Shown: piece after piece, positions 35,582 to 44,766 of the stretch
How the letters are laid out: every line of letters begins with the position of its first letter
How positions within the stretch are numbered: position 1 is the first letter of the stretch
Assembly (NCBI GenBank): GCA_964556475.1
Contig: CAZKVU010000004.1
Location: 6,964 to 70,963, forward strand
Direction of reading: 5' to 3'
DNA length: 64,000 nt
DNA from: CAZKVU01 sp964556475
GTDB lineage: Bacteria > Patescibacteriota > Microgenomatia > UBA1406 > HO2-37-13b
Notes under the pieces: generated by a model
The model's input: only the letters and a program-made list of their open reading frames with translations
What the model was told of the DNA's origin: nothing
Databases searched by the model: none
Program-made: the position numbers and the translations under genes

Positions 35582-36489
35582 ATTTGTTCATAGTTAAGTG
35601 TAGCAAAAACAGTAGTATCTTTCATTCGTGTGTTTTTTTGATTTTTGCGTCGTGTCGCGTATGCTTTTGGCAATGACAACAACCCTTCTACAAAAGCCAG
35701 AATAAATGTAAAATCGCCTTGTATCATCGTTCGTACTGAATGAAGTGGAATATTTATAATATGCTGTGCCAGCAAAGTCATATCAGTTATGTTTGTCCAG
35801 ATAAAGTAAAGCTGATTCCGATAAGCTATTCTCTTTATGGTAGCTCTTGAGAAAAAGGTTCCAATTGTTGACTCATGATGGTGCTCAACAACATAATTTT
35901 GATCAAATATAATATGCCATCCTTGCTTATATGCTCTGTACGACACATCAATGTCTTCCCAATAAAATGGCGCATATATATCCCTGAAGCCGCCTAACGT
36001 ACGAAACATGGAGGCCCTTATTGCAGAAGCTCCACCTTCTGCCCATGAATTCTGACCTGTTTGAGTATTAGAAGCTTTATCGTGCTGAACAAATCCATTT
36101 TTAAAAAACATCCTGTTTTTACCTGTAATGGTTCCATTTTTCTCCAGCTGAGCAAATGTAATGGCGAATAAATCAGCATCCTTTTCAAACTTTTCAGACA
36201 CTTGATTAAAAGAGGATTTTAATACAACATCTGTATTAAGAAACATGAGAATATCACCCGTGGCTTTTTGAACACCTCTATTCATAGTAGGTCCAAAACC
36301 TATATTTTTATCATTTTCTATGATAATGAAGTCGGGAAATTTCTGTTTAACTTCTTGAGCTATATTTTGCTGTGAACAGTCATCCACAATGATTACTTCA
36401 TGACCTTTGAAAAATTGTTGATTGTGATGAAGATTTTTCAAGAAAAGTTCCTTGTTTTTATATACAGGAATGATGACCGAGTACTTCAT
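35578..36489 (-). CDS. GT2 family glycosyltransferase
   Basis: A cytosolic glycosyltransferase of 303 aa with a GT-A fold. IIPVYKNKELF at the start, IVDDCS near 35, GFGPTMNRGV near 65-74, the metal-binding FLNTDVV near 84, and the acceptor-side WEDIDVSYRAYKQGW near 186 identify a rhamnosyl/galactosyl-transferase-like GT2. It is coupled to the GT-C gene downstream (4-nt overlap) and follows the GT4 gene by 2 nt. Confidence 0.85.
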   Translation of the reverse strand: MKYSVIIPVYKNKELFLKNLHHNQQFFKGHEVIIVDDCSQQNIAQEVKQKFPDFIIIENDKNIGFGPTMNRGVQKATGDILMFLNTDVVLKSSFNQVSEKFEKDADLFAITFAQLEKNGTITGKNRMFFKNGFVQHDKASNTQTGQNSWAEGGASAIRASMFRTLGGFRDIYAPFYWEDIDVSYRAYKQGWHIIFDQNYVVEHHHESTIGTFFSRATIKRIAYRNQLYFIWTNITDMTLLAQHIINIPLHSVRTMIQGDFTFILAFVEGLLSLPKAYATRRKNQKNTRMKDTTVFATLNYEQI

Positions 36490-36491
36490 AG

Positions 36492-37574
36492 TTATATTTT
36501 AAAGTAATCTTTGACATCTTTCTCAAATGCTTGATACGAAAATCTTTCTTTAATAAAAGCTCGACCGCTTTGCTGTACATTGAAAAAACTTTCGTCTTTG
36601 CTTGATATATATTCGTTGGTTTTGTGAATAAGTTCATCAATCGAATCGTAAAGGAAACCGTTTTCGCCTTCGGAAATTAACCGTTTTGGGCCACCCGAGT
36701 TATGTGTAAAAACAATACAGCCTGACGCCATCGCCTCCAATGGTGTTATGCCAAGATGTTCAACCTTAGATGGCTCTTTTTTTTCATTTATGTCAAAGCC
36801 TGCAGCATGCCAAAAAATCCGCGACTCCGCATAAAGGTCTAATAATGATTCAAATGTTGGATTAACAACAAACCTAATATGAGAATCCTTTTTCGCAAGA
36901 CTCATTAATGTTTTTAATGACTGACGATCAGCTTCATCAGCTCCTCCTGCTAGTACAAGCGAATAACTCGAAAATTCTTTGTATTTTTTTCGCAGCCTAA
37001 TAAATGCTTTGATGAGAACATCCTGCCGTTTTGAATGCAAATGATCATAAAATCTGCCAACTGATAGAATCGTATTACTCTTTTTACTCATGTCTAACTT
37101 GAGGAATTCATTATCAATGTAAGGATGAATGATTGCAGGTTTTTTTCCAAACCATCGATCAATATATTCAGCTGTAAATGACCCATTACTAATAATTGAA
37201 AAGTTGAAAAGCTTTAGCCTATTGATAAATTTCATATCGTAAAGATCTGCCTGTGGATACATAGCGAAAATATAATTGTGTTTTGCTTTTGAAATAAAAT
37301 AGCTCCCATCCGTTACATAAAATAGGTAATCATATTCCCGAGTTTTCTGCATTTTGCCCAAAACCGATGAAGTCAAGAAAAAGTTAGGAATAATCTGTAC
37401 ATGCTTAAATGACATATGGAGCCTTTTCTCAATTTGATCAAGGATAGTTAGGTCGTCCCATACGATGTCAATATCAAAACCAGCGTTATCAAATACTTGG
37501 AGAATGGATAAAATATGCCTTTCACCACCTCCCAGAATATGTAAATATGGACTATACAGCAGTACTTTCTTCAT
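36492..37574 (-). CDS. GT4 family glycosyltransferase
   Basis: A GT-B-fold glycosyltransferase of about 360 aa. HILGGGERHILSIL near the N-terminus and the donor-site LGITPLEAMASGCIVFTHNSGGPK near the C-terminus are GT4 hallmarks, with some resemblance to ALG11-type mannosyltransferases. ATG 37574 gives MKKVLLYSPYLH; alternatives at 37583 and 37652 lie deeper in the upstream gene. It overlaps that gene by 23 nt. Confidence 0.83.
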   Translation of the reverse strand: MKKVLLYSPYLHILGGGERHILSILQVFDNAGFDIDIVWDDLTILDQIEKRLHMSFKHVQIIPNFFLTSSVLGKMQKTREYDYLFYVTDGSYFISKAKHNYIFAMYPQADLYDMKFINRLKLFNFSIISNGSFTAEYIDRWFGKKPAIIHPYIDNEFLKLDMSKKSNTILSVGRFYDHLHSKRQDVLIKAFIRLRKKYKEFSSYSLVLAGGADEADRQSLKTLMSLAKKDSHIRFVVNPTFESLLDLYAESRIFWHAAGFDINEKKEPSKVEHLGITPLEAMASGCIVFTHNSGGPKRLISEGENGFLYDSIDELIHKTNEYISSKDESFFNVQQSGRAFIKERFSYQAFEKDVKDYFKI

Positions 37575-38328
37575 ACTTTTCATATAGGAAAATATAGGTA
37601 ATCGTTTTTGAAAATGCCTGATAAAGCGATTGAATAATTCCGTATGTACCATCCATATATCCCCTATTGAGTATTAATCTTCTATATAATTCACCGAGAA
37701 ATTTTCTAAAAAGCACGATTGTATTCACTTTCTTGTGCGCCATAAAAAGCAAGTCTGATTCAATATCTTCGTAGGTAGCAGTTTTATTCACAACAAATTC
37801 TAATGAGGGCTGAAAATAATGAATAAGCGGATTTTTAAGAATTCCAGGCTCACCGTTTATCTGCGGGGTAGAGTGAATAGCTTTAGGCCAATCGACAAAG
37901 TCTTTTTTTAAGATAAGTCTTATTATATTGTCTGGGTACCAACCACCATAGCGTAGCCACCTTTTTCGAGCCATTATATTCTTGCGTGGAACTAGAAAAT
38001 GAGATTTGTCAGTAGTACCAATTGTCTTCAAAATCTCATCTGCTGCCTCCTGTGTTATACGTTCATCCGCATCGAGAATAAGTACCCAGTCGGCATCTAC
38101 TTTTTCTATGGCAAAATTGCGCGAGGGTTCAACATAAGACAAATATGGATATGAATAAACCTGAACTCCTGCTTCGAGTGCTAACTGTTTCGTATTGTCT
38201 GTGCTTTGTGTGTCGACTACAGTGATATTATCCGTCAGTAATTGAGCACTTTTAATGCATTCCTGAATATGTTGGCCTTCATTATAAACAGTAATAACCA
38301 CTCCGAGAGTCTTGTCATTTGTGCTCAT
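37552..38328 (-). CDS. GT2 family glycosyltransferase (WaaE-like)
   Basis: A cytosolic GT2 of 258 aa. VVITVYNEGQHI, VDTQSTDNT, PSRNFAIEKVDADWVLILDADERI and the later LRYGGWYPD are typical of the WaaE/KdtX-type group that adds a sugar to a lipid-linked or LPS-core acceptor. First gene of the 38328-to-33950 unit, whose genes all overlap or nearly abut. A TATACT lies 8 nt before the ATG, so the mRNA is probably near-leaderless. Confidence 0.83.
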   Translation of the reverse strand: MSTNDKTLGVVITVYNEGQHIQECIKSAQLLTDNITVVDTQSTDNTKQLALEAGVQVYSYPYLSYVEPSRNFAIEKVDADWVLILDADERITQEAADEILKTIGTTDKSHFLVPRKNIMARKRWLRYGGWYPDNIIRLILKKDFVDWPKAIHSTPQINGEPGILKNPLIHYFQPSLEFVVNKTATYEDIESDLLFMAHKKVNTIVLFRKFLGELYRRLILNRGYMDGTYGIIQSLYQAFSKTITYIFLYEKYEESTAV

Positions 38329-38383
38329 GTGTTATGAGTATATCAAAGTGCTGTTGAAGTTTCTCGCTCATTTAACTGTTTTC

Positions 38384-38400
38384 TGCCACAAGATGTGGCA
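38384..38400. promoter_or_regulatory. 17-nt inverted repeat between divergent glycosyltransferase genes
   Basis: TGCCACA-AGA-TGTGGCA, perfect 7-bp arms with a 3-nt centre. It lies 12 nt upstream of the -10 box at 38412, about where a -35 would be, in the 95-bp divergent region. It is a candidate operator. No regulator gene is nearby to match it. Confidence 0.45.
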
Positions 38401-38411
38401 ACTTTGTGAAG

Positions 38412-38417
38412 TATAAT
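38412..38417 (+). promoter_or_regulatory. -10 box 6 nt before the GT87-like gene (decides the start)
   Basis: TATAAT followed by AAAAGC and ATG at 38424. A longer frame from GTG 38406 would have the promoter inside the coding region, so ATG 38424 is preferred. Confidence 0.6.
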
Positions 38418-38423
38418 AAAAGC

Positions 38424-39536
38424 ATGCTCGTTGTATATTTCACCATTATCCTTCTCTTTTCAATCTATACATATGCGCTGGTTGATCCGAATCTTACACT
38501 TATAGCACATCCGCTCTGGGAAATATTCAGAAATAATATGGTTGTTTTGGGCTATTATAATCGCCCAATGTCTGCATTAATATATATCGTTTGCATACTT
38601 TTACTGTTTGCGCTCCATATATATTTCATCCGGTCAAAAAAGAAACTTGATGTTATGAGAATAGGTCTTATTATTGCACTGATTACGATTTTTGCATATC
38701 CGCTGTTGTCTCATGATCTTTTTAATTACATGTTTACCGGCAAAATTGTTACTCATTATCATGCAAACCCGTATCTCATGCGTGCACTCGATTATCCACA
38801 TGACGAGTGGACTCGATTTATGCATTGGACACATGTGACATATCCTTATGGACCAACATTTTTACCGCTATTGCTCATCCCATCATTAATTGGTTTTTCA
38901 AAATTTTCCTTAACATTTATATTGTTCAAGGTTTTCTTCGCGACTTTTTACCTAATCGCTCTTTACTACTTGAATAAAATTAACAAATGGAGCGCATTAT
39001 TCTTCGCGACAAACCCGCTTATCATCATTGAAGCATTGGTGAACAATCATAATGATATTGTTGCCATCGGAATTTCGATCGCAGGAATCTATATGATGTA
39101 CAAGAATAAAAATAAGCTTGGAAAATTCCTCATGCTTGTCTCAGGTGGAATTAAATATATTACGTTACCCTTACTGATTGCTGGAAAACCTCATGAAAAA
39201 TTAACTCGAAATAACCTGCTTGCTATCGCCGGACTCATTATTGTTCTTATTCTTGTCAGCTTTAAGAATGGACCATACCCGTGGTACTTCCTTAACTTGT
39301 TCATCTTACTTCCATACCTTGGCAAACGTATGAAAGATTTTTCACTATTATTTCTAGGCTTACTTCTTTCCTATTATCCATTTGTCGCCCTTGGTGAATG
39401 GGACACCTTCAAGTTGACAATGAGTCATAACATAATCGGTGCGTTTATTATCATTAATGGAATCTTTTTACTTTATCTAAATCGCAGCTGGATTCGTCGC
39501 CTGAAGTATAGATTTAAGCCAATCAGAAAGAAGTAA
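38424..39536 (+). CDS. GT87/mannosyltransferase-like GT-C membrane protein
   Basis: A polytopic protein of 370 aa with about ten helices. The loop SHDLFNYMFTGKIVTHYHANPYL near residues 95-117 has the D-x-x-x-Y and N-P-Y pattern of actinobacterial alpha-1,6-mannosyltransferases and GT87 proteins, which use polyprenyl-phosphate mannose. YPYGPTFLPL follows at about 142. Its 3' end overlaps the flavodoxin gene on the other strand by 60 nt. Confidence 0.75.
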   Translation: MLVVYFTIILLFSIYTYALVDPNLTLIAHPLWEIFRNNMVVLGYYNRPMSALIYIVCILLLFALHIYFIRSKKKLDVMRIGLIIALITIFAYPLLSHDLFNYMFTGKIVTHYHANPYLMRALDYPHDEWTRFMHWTHVTYPYGPTFLPLLLIPSLIGFSKFSLTFILFKVFFATFYLIALYYLNKINKWSALFFATNPLIIIEALVNNHNDIVAIGISIAGIYMMYKNKNKLGKFLMLVSGGIKYITLPLLIAGKPHEKLTRNNLLAIAGLIIVLILVSFKNGPYPWYFLNLFILLPYLGKRMKDFSLLFLGLLLSYYPFVALGEWDTFKLTMSHNIIGAFIIINGIFLLYLNRSWIRRLKYRFKPIRKK

Positions 39537-39947
39537 CTCACTTGCTTTTTCGTCACGATAATATCCATCAATGCGCAAAAGGGGTTCGAGAATATTTACC
39601 TTTGTTTTGCTCAGAATATCCTTAAGTCCATCTGCAGATTGACAGAATTGTGCGTAGGATGAATCACCAAGGGAAAATATGGCACATGTTACGCCGGACA
39701 AATCGGTCTTTTCAATTTCCTCCTGCCTGTCGAGGTACCATTTGTGTGGTTGACCTTCTTTGTTATTATAAAACCACGTATTTGTTCCAAACAAAATAAG
39801 GTCAAATTCTTTGAGATCACCGTATTCAGCCTCCCAGGCCTCCGTTAATTCTGCCTCAATATTATGATGTGAAAGCTGTGCAGCCAAAAACTCACTTGCG
39901 AAGCGCGTTCCTCCGGAGTTTGTTGCGTAAATAATTAAAGCCTTCAT
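39477..39947 (-). CDS. Flavodoxin
   Basis: A one-electron carrier of 156 aa that binds FMN. The phosphate-binding loop is IIYATNSGGTRFASEFL at about 5-21, followed by GTNTWFYNNKEG and FSLGDSSYAQFC for the flavin ring loops. ATG 39947 gives the standard N-terminus; an upstream frame to 40028 would overlap the preceding gene. It is a redox gene inside a glycan locus. FMN could come from the stand-alone riboflavin kinase at 60377. No partner oxidoreductase is next to it. Confidence 0.85.
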   Translation of the reverse strand: MKALIIYATNSGGTRFASEFLAAQLSHHNIEAELTEAWEAEYGDLKEFDLILFGTNTWFYNNKEGQPHKWYLDRQEEIEKTDLSGVTCAIFSLGDSSYAQFCQSADGLKDILSKTKVNILEPLLRIDGYYRDEKASELLLSDWLKSILQATNPAAI

Positions 39948-39972
39948 ACCTTCAGTATATGATAAAAACTGT

Positions 39973-40788
39973 TTATTGACCAAGAAGATAATTTTTGAAA
40001 ACGTGCGCTCGAGATCGTAGCGGTGCATATCTCAAAGCAAACCTCAATCGGTTTTTTTTCTGATATTTTTGATGGAATTCCGATCCAGACCCGTCAGTTG
40101 ATTGAGCATTTTTATGCCATAAAATTACCGATGGATCATAATATACTTTCAATCCAGCCCTTTTTGCTTTCATGCTCCAGTCGGCATCCTCAAAATACAT
40201 AAAGTACTTCTCATCAAGCGGACCTAATGTTTCGAATAGCTGCTTATCAAACATCATGAGACAGCCTGTCACGAAGTCTATTTCCTCCAAAGCGTCATAT
40301 TGACCCTTATCTATCTCATCAACGCCTCTGTGATTCGTAAATACATTATTCCAATCAACAACTCCACCTGCATACCATATAACTTTTCCCAAGTCTTCCT
40401 TTGTGTATCGCTCTTTATGATATTCATACCCTGGGTAGTAATAAATTTTTCCTCCGATAAGTGATAAAGGGTGTGATTTAATTGTTTGTAAAGCATTATC
40501 TACAAAGTCTTCATGTACTTCGACATCATTGTTTATACATGCAAAATAATGATAGCCTTGATCTATCGCATTATGCACGCCAACATTTAGGCCGTATGCA
40601 TATCCTTTATTTTCAGCACGTATAACATCTATACTCAAACTCTCCTCAACAATTTCTTCAGGTACTGGCGAAACATCCACGATAAATATTTTGAAACTCT
40701 GATTACGTGATTTTTTTAAGCTCTTAAGCAGAGCATGTGTCACAGAATAATTTTTGAAATTTGTTGTAACAATAGCAAGATCATCCAT
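39973..40788 (-). CDS. GT2 family glycosyltransferase (rhamnosyltransferase-like)
   Basis: A cytosolic GT2 of 271 aa. IVTTNFKNYSVTHALLKSL at the start, AENKGYAYGLNVGV near 58-71, INNDVEV near 85 and FMYFEDADWSMKAKRAG near 197 are the motifs of the WcaA/rhamnosyltransferase group. It lies 2 nt after the 40791 gene. Sugar specificity cannot be told from the sequence. Confidence 0.85.
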   Translation of the reverse strand: MDDLAIVTTNFKNYSVTHALLKSLKKSRNQSFKIFIVDVSPVPEEIVEESLSIDVIRAENKGYAYGLNVGVHNAIDQGYHYFACINNDVEVHEDFVDNALQTIKSHPLSLIGGKIYYYPGYEYHKERYTKEDLGKVIWYAGGVVDWNNVFTNHRGVDEIDKGQYDALEEIDFVTGCLMMFDKQLFETLGPLDEKYFMYFEDADWSMKAKRAGLKVYYDPSVILWHKNAQSTDGSGSEFHQKYQKKNRLRFALRYAPLRSRAHVFKNYLLGQ

Positions 40789-40790
40789 AT

Positions 40791-41663
40791 TTATTTAAGA
40801 AGTTTATTGATCAACCTACTCTTTAAATCTTTTTTGCTCCAGTGCAAAACAGCCAGCAATCCATTCTTAAAATATATGTAAGGTGCAGATTTAATATTGG
40901 ACTTCTCATCAATATATTTATTATTTTCCCACCAATAAAAGTACACAAAGAAAGGATAAAACATCTGTAGAATTGACAGCACAAAGCCATGAATACCATC
41001 TTTATATCCTTGTGCGTAATAATATCTGCTGACAAACTCATCAAGAGCTGCATGAATCGCTACTGAAAGGGAATATGAGTCGTTCTTTTTTTTCTCAGCC
41101 GCTTCGGCTTTTGCATATCGAATCATCTTTGTCACAAAATGATCAACCGAATCATAATTATGATGTGTTATTGCATTTTCTTCAGATGCTGCAAGATCAA
41201 TTCCTTTACCTTGTGTTGTTGGGACTGAATGAAGGTGGGTCGACCATGTGACAGATCCTTTTTTGAAAAATCTCAATTGATAATCAGGCCACCAGCGTGA
41301 ATGTTCAATCCATCTACCAAAGATAATATTCTTTCTGGGAATTCGTACATAATCATATTCCTGAGCATATTTTTTCAATTCATCAATAAGTCCACCTGTC
41401 ACCATTTCATCTGGATCAACAACCAAAATATATTCCGATTGAGCTTCTTTGTGCATTTGTTCCCGTGCTAATTCAACATAATCAACATGATGAATCGGAA
41501 GTATTCTTGCTTTTGTTTTTTTAACGAAATCCAGTTGCTCCTGCGTCATCGTGTTATTTGCAACAATGATTTCATCCACATAATCCTGATAGGATTCTAG
41601 TGATTCCTGAAGATATCCCAAACTGTCTGTTCCGCTAACAACAGTAATCGCAGTGATTGTCAT
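40791..41663 (-). CDS. GT2 family glycosyltransferase
   Basis: A glycosyltransferase of 290 aa. DEIIVANNTMTQEQ near 30, ELAREQMHKEAQSEYILVVDPDEMV near 64-88 with a D-P-D metal site, and SRWWPDYQLRFFKKG near 125 place it near the WaaE-like group, as for 37552. The C-terminal half is partly amphipathic. It overlaps the flippase gene by 4 nt (ATGA). Confidence 0.82.
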   Translation of the reverse strand: MTITAITVVSGTDSLGYLQESLESYQDYVDEIIVANNTMTQEQLDFVKKTKARILPIHHVDYVELAREQMHKEAQSEYILVVDPDEMVTGGLIDELKKYAQEYDYVRIPRKNIIFGRWIEHSRWWPDYQLRFFKKGSVTWSTHLHSVPTTQGKGIDLAASEENAITHHNYDSVDHFVTKMIRYAKAEAAEKKKNDSYSLSVAIHAALDEFVSRYYYAQGYKDGIHGFVLSILQMFYPFFVYFYWWENNKYIDEKSNIKSAPYIYFKNGLLAVLHWSKKDLKSRLINKLLK

Positions 41664-43099
41664 TCTTTTCGCATAATATGTAACGCTTCTTCGGTAATAT
41701 TGATTTTAAAAACTAATCTCAAAAGTGCAAAATAGGAAACTGCGCCGAGAACTATAACTACTAGTATACCGAGATAATGACGAAGACCCAAATATGTTCC
41801 AACAATTGATAAAAACATACCCATTATGGTGCCGGAAATGATAAACGGGCTTATTTGCCTTAATATGTCAAATTTCACTTCCTTTCGCGCCATATATACA
41901 ACAATAATCGAGCTCAATGAAAGGATGAACACAAGAGTCGGGAATCCGTACATACCCAATAAATGTGTTAATGGTGCAATAAGTACCCAGGTCATACCAG
42001 TCCATAAGAACATAAAGGCAAACGAGATTTTAACCTTTCCAATACCATTAAAGAAATTAATAAATGGTGTGGAATAACTTGATAGAAAACCAGAAGCGGC
42101 AAATATATAAAAGAGAGGCAAAGCAGCTTTCCATTTCTGATACTTTGGAATGATTTCTACTAAATATGGCATTACAATAATGAGTCCAATTGTAGCTGGA
42201 AACATAATGAGCGTTTGATACCGAAGCAGCTTCTCAATAAGATTTTTCTGTTTGTCCTTATCTTTTTGAAATCGGGCAAAAACAGGGAAAATAACCCTGC
42301 TGACATTATCCATGATAATACGCAAAGGCGACTCTGCCCACTTTTTTGCCCAGCCGATAAAGCCAAGCGCCTCAAAACCAATAACTTTACCAAGGAAAAG
42401 ATTGACAAACTCGTCTTTTACCAATGCTAAAAACGACATGGATTGGAATGGAACTCCAAAAGACAAAAGGTGTCGAGCGCTTTTCCGAGAAAAACCAATC
42501 TTTGGAATCCAGAATGATAGTGAATATATAAGTATTACCCCGATAATAGCTCGTGCAACAACGCTATATGCGAAACTCAAAAGTCCAAAGCCTTGCCATG
42601 CAAAAAATATAACCGACATATAAAACACTGTGTTCTCAACAATCTGAACCAAAACAATCTTTTGAAACTGAATCTTACGCTCCAGAAAAACAGACGGAAT
42701 AGTTTTGAGCGACGACAAAAAAAATGATCCAAGTAGAGACCAATATAGTATTTTGCCTTCAGGCGGTAGTTTATAAAACGACATAACGAAATCAGTTGCG
42801 AAGTAAGCAAGCGTCAATGCTGTTATGATGAGCGCCTGCTGAATAGTGAAAGCTGTTTTGACATCATCGTCATCTATTTCCTTCCGCTGGATAAGTGATG
42901 CGGCAAGCCCTATGTCAGAAAAATAATTGAGCAAAGCAATAATAGAAAGGACTGTGATGTAAATACCAAAAATTTTCGGATCGAGGAATATTGTTAAGGC
43001 AATGTTTGCTGCAAATCCAAGAGCCGCAGAGTAACCACTCTGAAAAAAAAGACTCAAAACGCTGATGATGCTATTTTTCTTTACTACTTTTTCGTCCAT
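41660..43099 (-). CDS. Wzx-type oligosaccharide flippase (MOP superfamily)
   Basis: A polytopic protein of 479 aa with about 12-14 helices. The N-terminus VVKKNSIISVLSLFFQSGYSAALGF and the later FGVPFQSMSFLA and NVSRVIFPVFARFQKDK resemble polysaccharide biosynthesis flippases that move polyprenyl-diphosphate-linked glycans outward. ATG 43099 is used; a TTG at 43111 is less likely. It sits among glycosyltransferases, which fits export of the glycan they build. No wzy or wzz is obvious. Confidence 0.85.
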   Translation of the reverse strand: MDEKVVKKNSIISVLSLFFQSGYSAALGFAANIALTIFLDPKIFGIYITVLSIIALLNYFSDIGLAASLIQRKEIDDDDVKTAFTIQQALIITALTLAYFATDFVMSFYKLPPEGKILYWSLLGSFFLSSLKTIPSVFLERKIQFQKIVLVQIVENTVFYMSVIFFAWQGFGLLSFAYSVVARAIIGVILIYSLSFWIPKIGFSRKSARHLLSFGVPFQSMSFLALVKDEFVNLFLGKVIGFEALGFIGWAKKWAESPLRIIMDNVSRVIFPVFARFQKDKDKQKNLIEKLLRYQTLIMFPATIGLIIVMPYLVEIIPKYQKWKAALPLFYIFAASGFLSSYSTPFINFFNGIGKVKISFAFMFLWTGMTWVLIAPLTHLLGMYGFPTLVFILSLSSIIVVYMARKEVKFDILRQISPFIISGTIMGMFLSIVGTYLGLRHYLGILVVIVLGAVSYFALLRLVFKINITEEALHIMRKE

Positions 43100-44765
43100 A
43101 TCGGTATGCAAGTATTAACAATACTATCAGAGTTACCAGTGAAATGATGTTTGAGATTTTCTCCAGAATGGTTTGTTTATAATCAATTCGTATGGTTGTT
43201 GGGGACGCACCTTCAGAATTATTAAGAACAATATGCGGTCGTCCAAGTGGATCAAGTTCAGTATCTAGTTGTTCAGCATCGTTTACATATACGTGCCAAT
43301 ATGGCGCTGCATGGATATTAACGTAAAAATCCTTTGAATTTGTTTGGACGATTCTGTGGTACGGATCATTCTGAAGGACTGCCTGTGACTGCTTGTCTCT
43401 AACCTCAATATAATGAGAGAGAAATCGTGGAGGATTTGCTAACGTACCCATAGAATTCCACACTCGATCATTTGCACTCCGAGGCAGGTATTCAGGAATA
43501 TTAAAAGCAAGTTTATTTACTTGATAATATTCACTGAGGTATTGTTCGTGATAATCAAAATATGATATTCCTTTTCTTTCAAAGTATTTCCCATTTAAGA
43601 CGATAACGAGAACAGAAACGATGAGTACAAGAGGAACGAAGTACTTTTTATCTTTTATTAAAAAAACGCCGAGAGCTGAAAAATAACCCGCTCCGAATAG
43701 ACCGAATACGAGGAGACGCCAAGGGAATTGAAAAACTTTAAGAACTTGTTCGAAAATTCGCCAGATAAACGAGGATACATATAAAGTCAAAAATAATGAT
43801 CCGCCTGTAAGTAACAGCATTGCAAGAAACTCTTTTTTCTCAAAAGCATGTTTTTTCTTTTTCAGTAGTATATAAGCTCCATATATCAACCCAAACCCTG
43901 CTAGAATAATATTGATTTTCCCAAGTTTAAACGAAAACCCGTCATTGAGGCAGCCTTCTGCTGATCCACCATAATTCCATCCATGAGACGTCCACAATTG
44001 CCAAATGCACAGAAAGTGATCACTGTACTTCGTTTGTGAAGCAACCTGAACAGCGTATGTCTGACCCATCTCAACCAAAGCAGGAATCAAGAAATAACTA
44101 CTTAGGAGCAGCGCTAATACCACGATCAGTAGGCCTTTCCTACTTGAACGTATCCATGCATAGGCAAGTAGAATTAATAGTCCCACCAATGAGAGCACAT
44201 TATGAGAAGTCAGCATGAACGATGCGATCAAGGTTGCCAATATAAATCTTAGTGGAGTTACCTTTTTGTCTATCGTATCAAGTAAATAGAGTGACAATGG
44301 AAGCAAAGCAATAAACCACATCTCAGAGATAGTTCCACGTATGAAAATTTCCGCGGCAATGTATGGTGATGAGACATATATCAATGCACCCATAATTGCT
44401 GCCCAGAAATTAAACCTGTTCCTCAGCCATGCAAACATGCCTATACATGCAACGACCATACTCAACATGAAACTCAATTTCATTGCCGTAACAGGATATA
44501 TTCCAGAAAGAATCGGAATCGATGTTATCCAATAAGCTGTTGGAGCATAATAATTATAGAGCGGATAACCCATATGGAATGAAAAATTTGGATCGACGCG
44601 TGGAGGAATATGGCCTGCCTTCAGGCTTTGTGCAAATCCAAGTGCTCTACCAATCTGCGTCTGGTCATGAAAGGTAAACATTTCCTTTTTTAGAGGATTT
44701 AAGTCTCTTCCTAAAATAAAAATTGTTACCAGCAAAAGTGCGATAAATGCAATTTTTTTATGCAT
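43071..44765 (-). CDS. PTPS-related/YfhO-like GT-C membrane protein
   Basis: A polytopic protein of 564 aa with about 11 helices and a C-terminal outer beta-rich domain (about 430-530). The first outer loop reads FTFHDQTQIGRAL, then FSFHMGYPLYNYYAPTAYW, the mark of the 6-pyruvoyl-tetrahydropterin-synthase-related membrane family common in CPR. Despite the name it has no pterin enzyme. The fold suggests a GT-C glycosyltransferase. ATG 44765 comes right after the previous stop, and the 3' end overlaps the flippase start by about 29 nt. Confidence 0.75.
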   Translation of the reverse strand: MHKKIAFIALLLVTIFILGRDLNPLKKEMFTFHDQTQIGRALGFAQSLKAGHIPPRVDPNFSFHMGYPLYNYYAPTAYWITSIPILSGIYPVTAMKLSFMLSMVVACIGMFAWLRNRFNFWAAIMGALIYVSSPYIAAEIFIRGTISEMWFIALLPLSLYLLDTIDKKVTPLRFILATLIASFMLTSHNVLSLVGLLILLAYAWIRSSRKGLLIVVLALLLSSYFLIPALVEMGQTYAVQVASQTKYSDHFLCIWQLWTSHGWNYGGSAEGCLNDGFSFKLGKINIILAGFGLIYGAYILLKKKKHAFEKKEFLAMLLLTGGSLFLTLYVSSFIWRIFEQVLKVFQFPWRLLVFGLFGAGYFSALGVFLIKDKKYFVPLVLIVSVLVIVLNGKYFERKGISYFDYHEQYLSEYYQVNKLAFNIPEYLPRSANDRVWNSMGTLANPPRFLSHYIEVRDKQSQAVLQNDPYHRIVQTNSKDFYVNIHAAPYWHVYVNDAEQLDTELDPLGRPHIVLNNSEGASPTTIRIDYKQTILEKISNIISLVTLIVLLILAYRYGRKSSKEK

Positions 44766-44766
44766 G

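Noticed and set aside
43071..44765. Pterin biosynthesis enzyme (from the family name 6-pyruvoyl-tetrahydropterin-synthase-related)
   Set aside because: The protein is a polytopic membrane protein with GT-C-like loops and no pterin synthase motifs; the family name is historical.
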